A stretch of DNA of 64,000 nucleotides, from positions 16,013-80,012 of the forward strand of contig JAHEXJ010000003.1 in NCBI GenBank assembly GCA_023252155.1, given 5' to 3'. Below the pieces are notes generated by a model, which was not told the DNA's origin, made no database searches, and saw only the letters and a list, made by a program, of their open reading frames with translations. This document shows, in pieces, positions 27,138 through 37,734 of the stretch. The stretch comes from Actinomycetes bacterium. GTDB lineage: Bacteria; Actinomycetota; Actinomycetes; Nanopelagicales; Nanopelagicaceae. Position 1 is the stretch's first letter. Each line of letters opens with the position of its first letter. Both the position numbers and the translations under genes were made by a program.

Positions 27138-27493
27138 GCAGAAGTCACTTCAATTTTGTTATGGAAGCACGTGATATCGCCAGTATGACAGGCCCCTCCG
27201 ACTTGCTTCACCTTTAACAAGATCGCATCGCCGTCACAATCCAGCGCAATAGATTGCACGCTCTGGGTGTGACCTGAAGTCGCACCCTTAACCCAGAGCT
27301 CATTGCGGCTGCGGCTCCAATACGTGGCGCGCCCCGTCGCGATCGTCGCGGCCAGTGCTTCTCGATTCATCCAGGCCAACATCAAGACCTCACCGCTCTC
27401 GTTGTCCTGGGCGATCGCGGCCACGAGATCGGTCGGACTCTTTAGAAGGCTCTCAACCTCAGTGGGAAGCGCGTAGGAGTCAGGCATAGACAC
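27134..27493 (-). CDS. hisI: phosphoribosyl-AMP cyclohydrolase
   Basis: Third step of histidine synthesis, opening the adenine ring of phosphoribosyl-AMP. The 119-residue protein is the monofunctional form without a HisE domain. Motifs are [13 protein letters not shown], the magnesium site DCDGDAILL and the zinc site [11 protein letters not shown]. Translation may start at GTG 27493 or at ATG 27487; the difference is two residues. It lies 8 bases after hisF. hisE and hisG are not in the window. Confidence 0.95.
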   Translation of the reverse strand: MSMPDSYALPTEVESLLKSPTDLVAAIAQDNESGEVLMLAWMNREALAATIATGRATYWSRSRNELWVKGATSGHTQSVQSIALDCDGDAILLKVKQVGGACHTGDITCFHNKIEVTSA

Positions 27494-27501
27494 ATTCTGC
27501 C

Positions 27502-28275
27502 CTATTGATTACTCACCTCGCGAATGGAATAACCCGCCTGACTCAAATAGCGCTTTACCTCTTCTATTCTGTGAACTCCAAAATGGAAGACGCTAGCTGC
27601 GAGAAGCGCATCTGCGCCGGCATCCAGCGCACGCGCAAAATCTTCGAGATCTCCCGCGCCGCCACTAGCAATGAGCGGGACACGTGTTATAGGGCGGACC
27701 GCTTCAATCATTTCAATGTCATAACCTTGGCGAGTTCCGTCTGCATCCATGGAATTCAAAAGTATTTCGCCTACTCCGAGATTGCAAGCTCTCTCAATCC
27801 ATCCAAGGGCATCGATGCCAGTGCCATTTCGACCACCATGAGTTGTTACTTCAAATCCGGATTCTGTCTTCGCGCGACGAGCATCCACGGACAGGACTAA
27901 AACCTGCGAGCCGAACGCGTCGGCAATTTCGGAAATCAATTCTGGTCTAGCAATAGCGGCGGTATTGATGGAGATTTTATCTGCCCCAGCCCGTAGTAAT
28001 TGATTCACATCGGCAACTGAACGGATACCTCCGCCAACCGTGAGTGGGATGAAGACTTGATCGGCAGTTTTTCGCACTATGTCCAAGGTAGTTTCGCGAT
28101 CGGAACTACTTGCAGAAATATCAAGGAAAGTTAGTTCGTCTGCGCTTTCTCTTTCGTATAAGGCTGCCATTTCTACTGGATCTCCGGCATCCACCAAATT
28201 CGTGAAGTTCACTCCCTTAACAACTCGCCCGTCAGTTACGTCAAGACAAGGAATGATCCTGATGGAAAGACTCAC
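27502..28275 (-). CDS. hisF: imidazole glycerol phosphate synthase cyclase subunit
   Basis: With HisH makes imidazole glycerol phosphate and AICAR. The 257-residue barrel has catalytic Asp in [17 protein letters not shown], the phosphate loops in TVGGGIRS and [12 protein letters not shown], and the second catalytic Asp in [13 protein letters not shown]. Start overlaps priA by four bases. Complete and ordinary. Confidence 0.97.
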   Translation of the reverse strand: MSLSIRIIPCLDVTDGRVVKGVNFTNLVDAGDPVEMAALYERESADELTFLDISASSSDRETTLDIVRKTADQVFIPLTVGGGIRSVADVNQLLRAGADKISINTAAIARPELISEIADAFGSQVLVLSVDARRAKTESGFEVTTHGGRNGTGIDALGWIERACNLGVGEILLNSMDADGTRQGYDIEMIEAVRPITRVPLIASGGAGDLEDFARALDAGADALLAASVFHFGVHRIEEVKRYLSQAGYSIREVSNQ

Positions 28276-29003
28276 CCTCGAGTCCTCGCAAGTGCCTCAG
28301 GAAACGTGAAGGCACCCGCGTACAGCGCCTTGCCGACAATCGCGCCTTCGACGCCTTTGCTCCGAAGGGCCATCAACGCCTCAATATCTGCAAGGGAGGA
28401 GATTCCGCCACTTGCAACTATTGGACGATCGGTGGCAGCGCAAACTGATTTCAGAAGATCCAAGTTTGGTCCAGTCAAAGTTCCGTCACGTTGAACATCG
28501 GTCACGACGTAGCGCGCACACCCATCGCGATCTAAACGTTCGAGCGCCTCGTAGAGATCGCCCCCCTCTTTCGTCCAACCACGCGCAGCCAAAGTGCGAC
28601 CACGCACATCAAGCCCAACGGCAATTTTATCGCCGAATTGGGACACGACCCTTGACGTCCAATCAGGATTCTCCATCGCCGCCGTTCCAAGATTTATACG
28701 AGTGCACCCTGTAGCCAACGCTCGCGCAAGAGATTCATCATCGCGGATACCTCCTGACAATTCGACCTTGATATCTAGTTGGCCAACCACGCGAGCAAGA
28801 AGGTCAGAGTTATTTCCGAGTCCAAAAGCAGCATCGAGATCGACCAAATGCAACCACTCGGCACCATCACGTTGAAATTCGAGGGCGACTTCGATCGGAT
28901 CTCCATAAATCGTTTCTCGTGCCAATTCACCTTGGACTAGCCTGACAGCCTGTCCATCCTTCACATCGACGGCAGGAAGAAGTTCGAGGAATTGCGATTT
29001 CAT
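28272..29003 (-). CDS. priA: PriA-type phosphoribosyl isomerase (HisA, probably also TrpF activity)
   Basis: A 243-residue barrel of the HisA family. Actinobacterial PriA proteins isomerise both ProFAR in histidine synthesis and phosphoribosyl-anthranilate in tryptophan synthesis. PriA-like segments are [65 protein letters not shown] and [14 protein letters not shown]. Dual use fits the context: the same operon carries trpE, C, B and A but no trpF. ATG 29003 gives a four-base overlap with hisH; the frame opens 15 bases further up, which is less likely. Confidence 0.93.
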   Translation of the reverse strand: MKSQFLELLPAVDVKDGQAVRLVQGELARETIYGDPIEVALEFQRDGAEWLHLVDLDAAFGLGNNSDLLARVVGQLDIKVELSGGIRDDESLARALATGCTRINLGTAAMENPDWTSRVVSQFGDKIAVGLDVRGRTLAARGWTKEGGDLYEALERLDRDGCARYVVTDVQRDGTLTGPNLDLLKSVCAATDRPIVASGGISSLADIEALMALRSKGVEGAIVGKALYAGAFTFPEALARTRG

Positions 29004-29608
29004 AATGTCCCAGTCCAATTTCTAATCAAAGTTAGCCCTACGGACCCCGATTTCTCGGGGTGAAATTGGGTGGCGCTCATCGCCCCGTCTTCGACGGCGG
29101 AAACAAATCGCTCTCCATGCTCAGTCCAACTCACTCGCTGACCGACAGCCTCCTTTGCGGCATAGGAGTGGACGAAATAGAAAGACTCACTCTCGATTCC
29201 CTTAAAGAGTGCCGAGTCCTTAGGTGCAACCACCGTGTTCCAACCCATGTGAGGCAGAATCGGCGCGTTCAATTTGCTCACAGTTCCATCCCATACGCCG
29301 ACGCCGTCGGTGCTTGGAACATCGTCAACAGAATGCTCCAAGCCATGACTGAAAAGAACTTGCATTCCAATACAGATTCCAAGCGTCGGCCGTTCTTTGG
29401 CAAACCTCTCGCGAATGATTTCGTCGCCACCGATAGCAAGAAGTCCATTCATGCACGATCGAAATGCTCCGACTCCAGGAACTACTAGCCCATCTGCTTC
29501 AAGAGCAGTTCTTCGGTCGGAAGTTAAGACCACTTCTGCACCTGTAGTCTCAAAGGCACGTTGGGCTGACCGCAAATTCCCGGACCCGTAATCAAGAATT
29601 GCAATCAA
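29000..29608 (-). CDS. hisH: imidazole glycerol phosphate synthase glutaminase subunit
   Basis: Class I glutamine amidotransferase that supplies ammonia to HisF. The 202 residues carry the nucleophile Cys in [10 protein letters not shown], the oxyanion loop [12 protein letters not shown], and the catalytic His-Glu pair in TQFHPEKSG. Start overlaps hisB by four bases and the end overlaps priA by four. Complete. Confidence 0.97.
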   Translation of the reverse strand: MIAILDYGSGNLRSAQRAFETTGAEVVLTSDRRTALEADGLVVPGVGAFRSCMNGLLAIGGDEIIRERFAKERPTLGICIGMQVLFSHGLEHSVDDVPSTDGVGVWDGTVSKLNAPILPHMGWNTVVAPKDSALFKGIESESFYFVHSYAAKEAVGQRVSWTEHGERFVSAVEDGAMSATQFHPEKSGSVGLTLIRNWTGTL

Positions 29609-30189
29609 AGAGTGCCCTTAGTGGATGGCACTCCAGACACTCGCGAATCAAGAGCGACAGCATCACGCAATGCCCGAGCCACTGCTTTAAATTGCGCCTC
29701 AAAAACGTGGTGAGCATTTCGGCCCTCGAGTACGCGAATGTGAAGTGCGATGTGTGCCTCTGCAACGATAGATTCCCAGATATGTTTGCCCAACGTGGTA
29801 TCAAATGTTCCGATCAATTCAACAATTTCAGGTTGGCGGTGTACCAAATAGGGTCTTCCAGAAAGGTCAACGGCGGCCTGAACCAGGACTTCGTCCAAAG
29901 GAACCATCGCGTCGCCAAAGCGACGAATACCTGCTTTATCGCCCAACGCTTCCTTCAGTGCTTGTCCAAACGCCAAGGAAGTGTCTTCGACTGTGTGGTG
30001 CGAATCTACGTGGACATCTCCTTGTGACTTAACTCTTAGATTGAATCCAGAATGTTTTCCAAGTTGACCGAGCATGTGGTCAAAGAAAGGCACGCCCGTG
30101 GATATATCGATGGTGCCATGACCGTCGAGATTGAGCTCCACAAGGACATGAGACTCTTTTGTTTCTCTTTCCACATGAGCAGTTCTCAT
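29605..30189 (-). CDS. hisB: imidazoleglycerol-phosphate dehydratase
   Basis: Dehydrates imidazole glycerol phosphate. The 194 residues match the monofunctional enzyme without the phosphatase domain found in enteric bacteria. Manganese-binding His-rich motifs [31 protein letters not shown] and [21 protein letters not shown] segment [18 protein letters not shown] are present. Four-base overlaps at both ends. Histidinol phosphatase must be encoded elsewhere. Confidence 0.97.
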   Translation of the reverse strand: MRTAHVERETKESHVLVELNLDGHGTIDISTGVPFFDHMLGQLGKHSGFNLRVKSQGDVHVDSHHTVEDTSLAFGQALKEALGDKAGIRRFGDAMVPLDEVLVQAAVDLSGRPYLVHRQPEIVELIGTFDTTLGKHIWESIVAEAHIALHIRVLEGRNAHHVFEAQFKAVARALRDAVALDSRVSGVPSTKGTL

Positions 30190-31286
30190 ATTTTTCCTCC
30201 TAGTGATTTGGCAAGCGCCATAACAAAACTTTCATTCTCGGCGGCATTGCCGATTGTGACCCTCAGATAGCCAGATAATCCCACATCTCTGATCAAGACG
30301 CCTTGATCGAGAAGAGACTGCCATATTTGCTTCGAATCCGGGACGGTGAAAAGTAGGAAATTCGCGCTACTAGGGATTACCGTCGCACCAAGTTGCTGCA
30401 ATTGAAGGGCCAGGCGATCGCGATCGGCCACGAGGATCTCCACATTCGCCAGAAGCTCACTCTGGTGTTCCAGAGCCACCAAGGCAATTGCCTGAGTGAC
30501 TGCGCCCAGGTGATACGGAAGTCGGACAAGTTGAAGGGCGCTGATTACTTCCTTGTCTGCCGCGAGATATCCAACTCTTGCCCCGGCAAATGCAAATGCC
30601 TTGCTCATGGTGCGAATGACCACCAAATTCGGCAATGCGTTCAACAAGGTAATAGCAGATGGCTCCCTTGAGAATTCGGCGTAAGCCTCATCGACCACCA
30701 AAAGTCCGCCAACTTCAGCGCTAACCTTGGCAAGCTCTTTGATGTCACTTAAGGGAACCGAAGTTCCGGTTGGATTGTTGGGCGTAGTCACAAAGACTAA
30801 TTTCGGTTTAATTTCCCTTATCTGCGCACTTGCTAACGCGACATTGAGTGAGAAATCAGAATTACGATTCCCATTTATCCAAGAAGTCTGAGTGACCTGG
30901 GCAATGAGTGGGTGCATTGAATAAGAAGGCGTGAAACCAAGTGCTCCTTCTCCACCGAAGGCAAGGAAGAGGGATTGGATTACCTCATTGCTTCCATTTG
31001 CCGCCCAAATATTGTCATACGACATGGAGGTGCCGGAACGGTTATTTAGAAAAGTTGCGAGCTCTGCGCGAAGTTCAACGACATCTCGATCGGGATAGCG
31101 GTTGAGAGTACCGGCCACTTCATCGACCCGTTTGGAAATTGCGGATACTAATTTTGCTGATGGCGGATACGGGTTCTCGTTTGTATTGAGCCGAGCAAGG
31201 GAAGGAATTTGCGGAGCACCATACGGTGAAAGATTTCGAAGATCAGATCTCAAAGGCAACCATTGCGGCCAATTGTGTTGACTCAC
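30186..31286 (-). CDS. hisC: histidinol-phosphate aminotransferase
   Basis: PLP-dependent transaminase converting imidazole acetol phosphate to histidinol phosphate. The 366 residues are of fold type I. The PLP lysine lies in [17 protein letters not shown], with [13 protein letters not shown] and [10 protein letters not shown] upstream, and NENPYPPS near the N-terminus. Overlaps hisD and hisB by four bases each. Paralogues acting on phenylalanine share this sequence, but the operon supports HisC. Confidence 0.96.
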   Translation of the reverse strand: MSQHNWPQWLPLRSDLRNLSPYGAPQIPSLARLNTNENPYPPSAKLVSAISKRVDEVAGTLNRYPDRDVVELRAELATFLNNRSGTSMSYDNIWAANGSNEVIQSLFLAFGGEGALGFTPSYSMHPLIAQVTQTSWINGNRNSDFSLNVALASAQIREIKPKLVFVTTPNNPTGTSVPLSDIKELAKVSAEVGGLLVVDEAYAEFSREPSAITLLNALPNLVVIRTMSKAFAFAGARVGYLAADKEVISALQLVRLPYHLGAVTQAIALVALEHQSELLANVEILVADRDRLALQLQQLGATVIPSSANFLLFTVPDSKQIWQSLLDQGVLIRDVGLSGYLRVTIGNAAENESFVMALAKSLGGKI

Positions 31287-32590
31287 AGTTTCTCCGACCG
31301 AGCAATCATCGCTTCGCCGTGTGCCGGCAAATCTTCTGAATTGGCAAGGGTTACGACGGTAGAAGTGATGTCGTTAAAGGCAGATTCGCCGTACTCAATG
31401 AAATGTAGTCCACGTAAGAAAGTCTGAACTGAAAGACCACTTGAGTGGCACGCGCATCCTCCGGTAGGCAAGACGTGATTTGATCCGGCAGAGTAATCTC
31501 CCAGCGAAACGGGAGAAAAACGGCCAATAAAGACGGCACCCGCATTGCGAATGAGTAAGGCATCTTCATGCGCGTTCGTTGTTTGAATTTCCAAATGCTC
31601 GGCGGCGTAGGCGTTCACTACATCGATTCCTTGTTCAATCGAGTCGACGAGAACAATGGCAGACTGAATGCCCGAAAGGGACTCTTTAATTCGCTTTGAG
31701 TGCCTCGTCTTTGGCACACGACCACGAAGTTCGTTTTCGACGGCCGCTGCAAGATCGATTGAATCAGTAACAAGAACTGCGGCAGCCATAACATCGTGCT
31801 CGGCTTGGCTCATCATGTCTGCAGCGACATCCGAGGCGTGAGCGCTTCCATCCGCAAGAATCGCAATTTCGGTAGGTCCAGCTTCCGAGTCGATCCCGAT
31901 AGTTCCCCGAAGTGCCCGTTTTGCCGCCGCCACATAAATATTTCCAGGTCCGGTGACCATATCCACGCGCTCGCAAACATCTTCCATCCCGTATGCGAAG
32001 AGCGCTATTGCCTGGGCCCCGCCGACTGCGTACACCTCATCCACTCCCAAAAGCGCGCAGGTGGCGAGAATCGTGGGGTGGGGCCAACCGCCGAAGTCCT
32101 TTTGCGGAGGCGATGCGATTGCGATACTTCCCACTTCGGCAATCTGGGCTGGAATTACATTCATCATCACACTGCTCGGATAGACCGCTCGCCCACCCGG
32201 CACGTAAAGTCCCACTCGATCAACTGGAATCCACCGTTCAGTGACAGTGCCGCCGTCTACAACTTCGGTGAAAGTTTCTTCGCGACGCTGACTTTCGTGA
32301 ACTTGTTGGACCCTTGCAATTGAAAGTTCGAGGGCTGTCCGAATTTCTGGATCCAAATCACCAAGGGCTTTTTCAATGTGCTCCTTGGGAACTCGGATGG
32401 ATGCAGGTCGAATTCCATCAAATTCTTGAGCCAAATCCAGCAAAACTTTTTCATTCCCATTGGCAACGCGCGAAAGAATTGGCGCGACCAGGCTCATTGC
32501 CTCGGCCACATCAAGGGCAGCACGTGGGAGTTCACTTCTGTACTCGGCCTTTGAAAGCGTGCGACCACGGAAGTCAACGGTACGTATCAT
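31283..32590 (-). CDS. hisD: histidinol dehydrogenase
   Basis: Zinc enzyme that oxidises histidinol to histidine in two NAD-dependent steps. The 435 residues carry [14 protein letters not shown], the long signature around [14 protein letters not shown], and [15 protein letters not shown] with the zinc ligand region; the catalytic His pair lies in YAAEHLEI. It is the first gene of the his-trp operon. ATG 32590 is preceded by GGGAG eight bases upstream. A TAGACT box lies about 55 bases upstream. Confidence 0.97.
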   Translation of the reverse strand: MIRTVDFRGRTLSKAEYRSELPRAALDVAEAMSLVAPILSRVANGNEKVLLDLAQEFDGIRPASIRVPKEHIEKALGDLDPEIRTALELSIARVQQVHESQRREETFTEVVDGGTVTERWIPVDRVGLYVPGGRAVYPSSVMMNVIPAQIAEVGSIAIASPPQKDFGGWPHPTILATCALLGVDEVYAVGGAQAIALFAYGMEDVCERVDMVTGPGNIYVAAAKRALRGTIGIDSEAGPTEIAILADGSAHASDVAADMMSQAEHDVMAAAVLVTDSIDLAAAVENELRGRVPKTRHSKRIKESLSGIQSAIVLVDSIEQGIDVVNAYAAEHLEIQTTNAHEDALLIRNAGAVFIGRFSPVSLGDYSAGSNHVLPTGGCACHSSGLSVQTFLRGLHFIEYGESAFNDITSTVVTLANSEDLPAHGEAMIARSEKL

Positions 32591-32645
32591 CCCCCACGCT
32601 CCCGTTTCTCTTTAGTGGTCTCAAATCCCAATTGAAGCAAGCCCA

Positions 32646-32651
32646 AGTCTA
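32646..32651 (-). promoter_or_regulatory. putative -10 box of the his-trp operon
   Basis: TAGACT on the minus strand in the 124-bp gap between dnaE and hisD. It would give a leader of about 50 bases. No clear -35 is present. I see no leader peptide rich in His or Trp codons and no terminator hairpin, so classical attenuation is not supported. Confidence 0.35.
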
Positions 32652-32714
32652 GAGGCACGACCTGCGACCTCGGACCGAGATTTTCATCCGTGCTTTACTA
32701 AGCGGAGCGCGCGA

Positions 32715-35700
32715 TCAAACCAAGCAATTGGGTCCGAGAATCGCCTTGAGGTCGGCGCTCAGGCTCGGAGATGCGGTGACCCTGGGTTCGAGCTTGAGGA
32801 CCGTACTCTTGCCGTGATCATCTAATTGAAGGTGAACATCTCGTGTGCCGGGATGAGTGCGCAATATTTCTTTAAGCCGATCCACAATTGGCGGCGTACA
32901 TTGCACAATCGGCATCTTGATAACAAAGGGGCCGACTGCGCCTGGCGACACTTCAGGGAAAGTCATTTCCAATGCAGTGAATCGAACTTGATCATCTCGG
33001 CGATCCACTCGCCCCCGTACGACAACCACTCGATCTTCGGTAAGCGTAAGCGCATACTGAGTGTAAGTATTTGAAAAGAAGAGTGCTTCGATAGAACCTT
33101 CAAGGTCTTCGATAGTGACAATGGCCCATGATGCACCTTGTCTCGTGACTTTTCTTTGAATTCCTGTTACGAGTCCGCCGATGGTCACTGTCCGCTCTTG
33201 AGCCGAGACATCATCTAGAAGTTGACTGATCGTCACATCTGTTGCCGATCGCAAGATGTGCTCAATTCCTAATAAAGGATGGTCGGAAACGTAGAGGCCA
33301 AGCATTTCTCGCTCATAACTCAACAGTTGGGATTTCTCCCATTCACCTGCTGGGATGTCCAAGTCGATGCCAGAAACATTCTCAACCGGCTCGCCACCGA
33401 ATAAATCGAACTGCCCGATTGCCTCGGCCCGTTTAGTTTCAATGATCGAATCGATTGCTTCCAGATGCACACTCATCAATCCGCGTCGCGATACGCCGAA
33501 TGAATCAAATGCTCCGGCCTTAATCAGAGATTCAATGGTTTTTTTGTTGCAAACTTGCGCATCCACTTTCGCTAAGAAATCCCCGAACGAGGTAAATCGT
33601 CCCTTTGACTCTCGAGCTCGCTTGATGGATGCAACGACACCTTCACCGACGTTGCGGATTGCTGCCAACCCGAACCGGATATCGACGCCTCGAGGTGTGT
33701 ATTCAGAATTGGACTCGTTGACATCTGGCGGCAGGACTTGAATGCCCATACGACGACACTCGCTTAGATAGAGCGCAGACTTGTCTTTGTCATCTCGAAC
33801 GCTGGTTAGGAGAGCCGCCATGTATTCGGTTGGATAGTTCGCTTTCAAATAGGCGGTCCAGTACGAAACCATTCCGTAACCCGCGCTGTGGGCGCGGTTA
33901 AATGCATAGTCAGAAAACGGAATCAACGTCTGCCAAAGTTTGTCGACGGCGGCGGCGCCGAATCCATTGGCCTTCATTCCTTCCTGGAAGAAGACATACT
34001 CCTTATCAAGAATCTTTCGATCCTTCTTTCCCATCGCCTTTCGAAGCAGGTCCGCGCGACCCAAAGAGAAGCCGGCCACTTTCTGAGCAATGGCCATTAC
34101 CTGCTCTTGGTACACGATTAAACCGTATGTATCGCCAAGAATTTCCTGAAGCGGTACAGAAAGTTCGGGATGGATCGGCTCGACGACCTTGCGACCATTT
34201 TTTCGATCTGCGTAGTTGTTATGGGCGTTTTCACCCATTGGACCCGGGCGGTACAAAGCGATGACCGCGCAGATATCGGCAAAGGAGTCTGGCGCCATGG
34301 AGCGAAGAAGCGCTCTCATGGGTCCACCATCAAGTTGGAAGACGCCCAATGTGTCACCGCGAGCAAGCAATTCAAAGGTGTGTGGATCATCCAACGACAA
34401 TGACTCGAGAACAACCGTTTCATTTTTGTTTGCGCGGATGTTGAGCAAACAATCATCCAGTACGGACAGGTTGCGAAGTCCAAGGAAATCCATCTTGAGC
34501 AACCCAGTTGCTTCGCAGGCGCCCATGTCGAACTGCGTGATGATTGCTCCATCGGCCTCGCGACGATGAATTGGGATTACATCCAACAAAGGTTCGCGCG
34601 AGAGGATAACTCCCGCCGCATGAACTCCCCATTGGCGTTTGAGCCCCTCAAGACCTAGCGCCGTGTCGACTACGCGTTTGGAATCTGGATCGGATTCATA
34701 CAGTGCACGAAATTCACCAGCTTCGACATAGCGATCGTTCTTAGAATCGAAAACACCTGCAAGGGAAATGTCTTTGCCCATAATTGAGGGCGGAAGGGCT
34801 TTGGTAAGCCTGTCGCCAACGGCATACGGATAACCCAGTACCCGGCTGGAATCTTTTATCGCTTGTTTGGATTTAATGGTGCCGTAGGTGATGATCTGTG
34901 CAACACGGTCCTCGCCGTATTTCTGGGTCGCGTAGCGAATCATCTCCCCGCGTCGGCGTTCATCGAAGTCCAGATCGATATCCGGCATGGAAATTCTTTC
35001 AGGATTCAAAAAGCGCTCAAACAAAAGTCCGTGTTCGATTGGGTCCAAGGCGGTAATGCCCAATGCGTATGAAACAAGCGAACCGGCAGCAGATCCTCGC
35101 CCTGGCCCAACTCGAATCCCCTCCTGTTTCGCATGACTTACCAAGTCGGCGACGACAAGGAAGTACCCAGGGAACCCCATCTTGATCATGACGCCGAGTT
35201 CGTATTGGAGGCGTTCCATATGGACGCTCGGTATGGATCCGCCCATCTTCTGCGTCAGTCCACTTATGCTCTCTCTGAGAAGCCACGTATCTTCTGTCTC
35301 TCCTTCAGGGACTTCGAACTTCGGGAGAAGATTCTCGCCTTCTCGCAAAGTCACGTTGCATCGTTCGGCAACCAACAATGTGTTGTCGCAACTTTCTGGA
35401 ATGTCCTTGAAAAGTTCGCGCATTTGATCTGCTGTCTTCAAATAAAACTCGTCGTTTTCAAATTTGAATCTTTTTGGGTCCGCAATCGTCGAACCCGATT
35501 GAACGCAGAGCAGTACTTCGTGGGCGGCTGCATCCTCTTTCCTCGTGTAATGCAAATCGTTAGTTGCAAGCAATGGCAGACCCAAGTCCTTACCCAATTT
35601 CAAGAGATCTTCCATAACTCGAGTCTCAACATTTATGTTGTGATCCATTACCTCGAGATAGAAATTTTCGCGGCCAAAAATGTCGCGCAATTCGGCGGCG

Positions 35701-36206
35701 GCCCGCGCCGCCTCTTTGTATGCACCCATCCGTAGCCGAGTTTGGATTTCTCCACCCGCGCAGCCTGTGGTCGCGATCAACCCATCGCTGTACTTGGCGA
35801 GAAGTTCGCGGTCCATTCGTGGTTTGTAGTAATAACCTTCGAGGGATGCCAGAGAAGAGAGACGGAATAAGTTGCCAAGCCCAACATTATTCTCGGCAAG
35901 AATCGTCATATGGGTATATGCGCCTCCTCCGGAGACGTCGTCTTCTCCGCCTTCAGCCCATTTAACTCTGCGTTTATCAAATCGTGATTCGGGTGCGACG
36001 TAGGCTTCAATACCTATAATCGGCTTAACACCAACCTTCTTCGCCTGCTTATAAAAGTCAAAGGCGCCAAAAACGTTTCCATGATCTGTCATGGCGATTG
36101 CCGACATTTTCTGATTTGCGACTTCGCCTACCAAATCTGCGACCCTTGCGGCACCATCGAGCATTGAATACTCGGTGTGTACGTGGAGATGAACAAATGA
36201 GGTCAC
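32715..36206 (-). CDS. dnaE: replicative DNA polymerase III alpha subunit (DnaE1)
   Basis: Main chromosomal replicase, 1163 residues. The PHP domain (about 1-280) keeps a complete set of metal ligands: HLHVHTEYS, TDHGN, GIEAY, the His in YTHMTIL, the Cys in TTGCAGGE, the MDHN block and the final TNDLHY. In Actinobacteria this domain is the proofreading exonuclease. The polymerase site PDIDLDFDERRRGEM lies near residue 406. Further on are GVHAAGV, the helix-hairpin-helix region and an OB-fold domain (VTIGGLVTGIQRK). ATG 36206 matches the family start. The gene is 18 bases after rluD. Confidence 0.97.
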   Translation of the reverse strand: MTSFVHLHVHTEYSMLDGAARVADLVGEVANQKMSAIAMTDHGNVFGAFDFYKQAKKVGVKPIIGIEAYVAPESRFDKRRVKWAEGGEDDVSGGGAYTHMTILAENNVGLGNLFRLSSLASLEGYYYKPRMDRELLAKYSDGLIATTGCAGGEIQTRLRMGAYKEAARAAAELRDIFGRENFYLEVMDHNINVETRVMEDLLKLGKDLGLPLLATNDLHYTRKEDAAAHEVLLCVQSGSTIADPKRFKFENDEFYLKTADQMRELFKDIPESCDNTLLVAERCNVTLREGENLLPKFEVPEGETEDTWLLRESISGLTQKMGGSIPSVHMERLQYELGVMIKMGFPGYFLVVADLVSHAKQEGIRVGPGRGSAAGSLVSYALGITALDPIEHGLLFERFLNPERISMPDIDLDFDERRRGEMIRYATQKYGEDRVAQIITYGTIKSKQAIKDSSRVLGYPYAVGDRLTKALPPSIMGKDISLAGVFDSKNDRYVEAGEFRALYESDPDSKRVVDTALGLEGLKRQWGVHAAGVILSREPLLDVIPIHRREADGAIITQFDMGACEATGLLKMDFLGLRNLSVLDDCLLNIRANKNETVVLESLSLDDPHTFELLARGDTLGVFQLDGGPMRALLRSMAPDSFADICAVIALYRPGPMGENAHNNYADRKNGRKVVEPIHPELSVPLQEILGDTYGLIVYQEQVMAIAQKVAGFSLGRADLLRKAMGKKDRKILDKEYVFFQEGMKANGFGAAAVDKLWQTLIPFSDYAFNRAHSAGYGMVSYWTAYLKANYPTEYMAALLTSVRDDKDKSALYLSECRRMGIQVLPPDVNESNSEYTPRGVDIRFGLAAIRNVGEGVVASIKRARESKGRFTSFGDFLAKVDAQVCNKKTIESLIKAGAFDSFGVSRRGLMSVHLEAIDSIIETKRAEAIGQFDLFGGEPVENVSGIDLDIPAGEWEKSQLLSYEREMLGLYVSDHPLLGIEHILRSATDVTISQLLDDVSAQERTVTIGGLVTGIQRKVTRQGASWAIVTIEDLEGSIEALFFSNTYTQYALTLTEDRVVVVRGRVDRRDDQVRFTALEMTFPEVSPGAVGPFVIKMPIVQCTPPIVDRLKEILRTHPGTRDVHLQLDDHGKSTVLKLEPRVTASPSLSADLKAILGPNCLV

Positions 36207-36224
36207 GATTGGTGAGACTAGTCC

Positions 36225-37163
36225 TTAAGGGAGCACGGACGAGTCAAGCAACGCTAGGGCTCGAACTAAATCCGACGGATAAGGCGCCTTGAAATCCATC
36301 GAGGCGTTTGTGAGCGGATGTCGAAAGCGCAGTTCCAATGCATGCAGCCAAGGTCGAGACATCTCCAAGCGCGCCGCTAGAGTCGGATCCGCGCCGTAAG
36401 TGAGATCTCCCACTAAGGGATGGCGAAGGGCAGAGAAATGAACCCTGATTTGATGAGTTCGGCCAGTCTCGAGTTCAACTTTAACTAATGAGACCGCTCT
36501 GTAAAATTCGATAACTTCGTAATGGGTAATGCTCGCTTTGCCATCGGCGACAACAGCAAATCTGTAATCCTCCTTGGGATGTCGATCTATGGGAGCGTCG
36601 ATAGTTCCTGTTGACGGATCCATGTGCCCTTGGACAAGAGCGTTATATATCTTCTCAACTTCTCGATTTTTAAACGCATGCTTCAAAAATGAATATGCCT
36701 GGTCCGTCTTTGCAACAACCATTAAGCCACTTGTTCCGACATCGAGGCGGTGAACAATTCCCGCACGCTCGGCCGCCCCACTTGTAGAGACGGAATACCC
36801 TGCCGCGGTCAAAGCGCCGACAACTGTCGGCCCGGTCCAACCAGGACTTGGATGTGCGGCACAACCGACAGGCTTGTTGATCACGACGATGGAATCGTCG
36901 TCATAGACAACCTCGAGACCTTCGATCGGAGTCAACGGAATCGGTTCGCCAATGCTCATATCTGGCAAGAGAATCTCAATAACCTGGCCCGCGGCAACTC
37001 GCTCGGATTTAGCCACGGCACGGCCATGAGAGGTGATTTCTCCCGCTTCGATCAATCGAGCGATTGTCGTCCTGGAAAGGCCAAGCATTCGCGTCAGAGC
37101 ACTGTCGACTCGTTCGCCATCTATCCCCTCAGGAATTTCTAGAGTCCGGAATTCACGAGCCAT
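36225..37163 (-). CDS. rluD: RluD-family 23S rRNA pseudouridine synthase
   Basis: Converts uridines to pseudouridine in 23S rRNA. The 312 residues begin with an S4 RNA-binding domain (GERVDSALTRMLGLSRTTI) and continue with the catalytic domain, where the Asp lies in HRLDVGTSGLMVVAKT. The tail includes GRTHQIRVHFSALRHPLVGD. ATG 37163 has a GGGGGAG Shine-Dalgarno six bases upstream; the frame opens at 37196 but that stretch overlaps lspA. Start overlaps lspA by 11 bases. RluD, RluC and RluA are hard to separate, but neighbours lspA and dnaE are typical for RluD-like genes in Actinobacteria. Confidence 0.94.
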   Translation of the reverse strand: MAREFRTLEIPEGIDGERVDSALTRMLGLSRTTIARLIEAGEITSHGRAVAKSERVAAGQVIEILLPDMSIGEPIPLTPIEGLEVVYDDDSIVVINKPVGCAAHPSPGWTGPTVVGALTAAGYSVSTSGAAERAGIVHRLDVGTSGLMVVAKTDQAYSFLKHAFKNREVEKIYNALVQGHMDPSTGTIDAPIDRHPKEDYRFAVVADGKASITHYEVIEFYRAVSLVKVELETGRTHQIRVHFSALRHPLVGDLTYGADPTLAARLEMSRPWLHALELRFRHPLTNASMDFKAPYPSDLVRALALLDSSVLP

Positions 37164-37734
37164 TGTGGTCTCCCCCTTGGTCGTGCTTTGCATCATCGAC
37201 GTGAATTTTCGTGATGGGCGGTATATTCCTTATCGAAAGATAACTTGCGATGAGCGCGGCAATGACGATCGAAGAATCTGCAAGATTGAATACGGGCCAA
37301 TGAGGCAACTGAATCCAATCGATGACTTCGCCCTTGAATACGCCTGTTCCGCTATTCGCACGAAGAATACGATCGCTCAAATTTCCAAGTGTGCCGCCAA
37401 GGACTAATCCAAGAACCAGTCCCCATCGCTTTGATGTCAGGCGCGGACTCCAGTACCCGATCGCCAGGATCACAACGATTGAGAATATTGTCAGAAGAAA
37501 AGTTCCACGCGTGGCAAAGCTGAAAGCCGCCCCTGAATTCTTCGCAAAAGTTAGTTGAAGAAAACTGCCGAAGATCCTTCGCGGATTCCGCCCGTCAAGA
37601 TAATTGATAGCCCAATTCTTCGTTGCAAAGTCAATCGCCCAAATTAGCGCCGCGACTAGCAGGACGCTTCCCCATATTGGAGGCTTTCGGCGCAACGTCA
37701 GCGCCGTTCTTCCTTCTGTTTGCAGAGCATGCAC
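37153..37734 (-). CDS. lspA: lipoprotein signal peptidase II
   Basis: Aspartic protease that removes the signal peptide of diacylated prelipoproteins. The 193 residues have four hydrophobic helices. The catalytic Asp pair lies in GGTLGNLSDRI and FNLADSSIVI, and the conserved Asn-Ser-Gly-Ala stretch is KNSGAAFSF. ATG 37734 overlaps the upstream DksA-like gene by 37 bases. A TTG at 37695, just after that gene's stop, is an alternative that removes 13 hydrophilic residues. Either start leaves all catalytic parts intact. Confidence 0.94.
   Translation of the reverse strand: MHALQTEGRTALTLRRKPPIWGSVLLVAALIWAIDFATKNWAINYLDGRNPRRIFGSFLQLTFAKNSGAAFSFATRGTFLLTIFSIVVILAIGYWSPRLTSKRWGLVLGLVLGGTLGNLSDRILRANSGTGVFKGEVIDWIQLPHWPVFNLADSSIVIAALIASYLSIRNIPPITKIHVDDAKHDQGGDHNGS

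Noticed and set aside
31796..32323. 175-residue plus-strand open frame opposite hisD
   Set aside because: Antisense to a well-conserved enzyme gene; no start signal or domain.
32591..32714. Histidine or tryptophan attenuator before hisD
   Set aside because: No leader peptide with His or Trp codons and no competing hairpins with a U-tract are visible.
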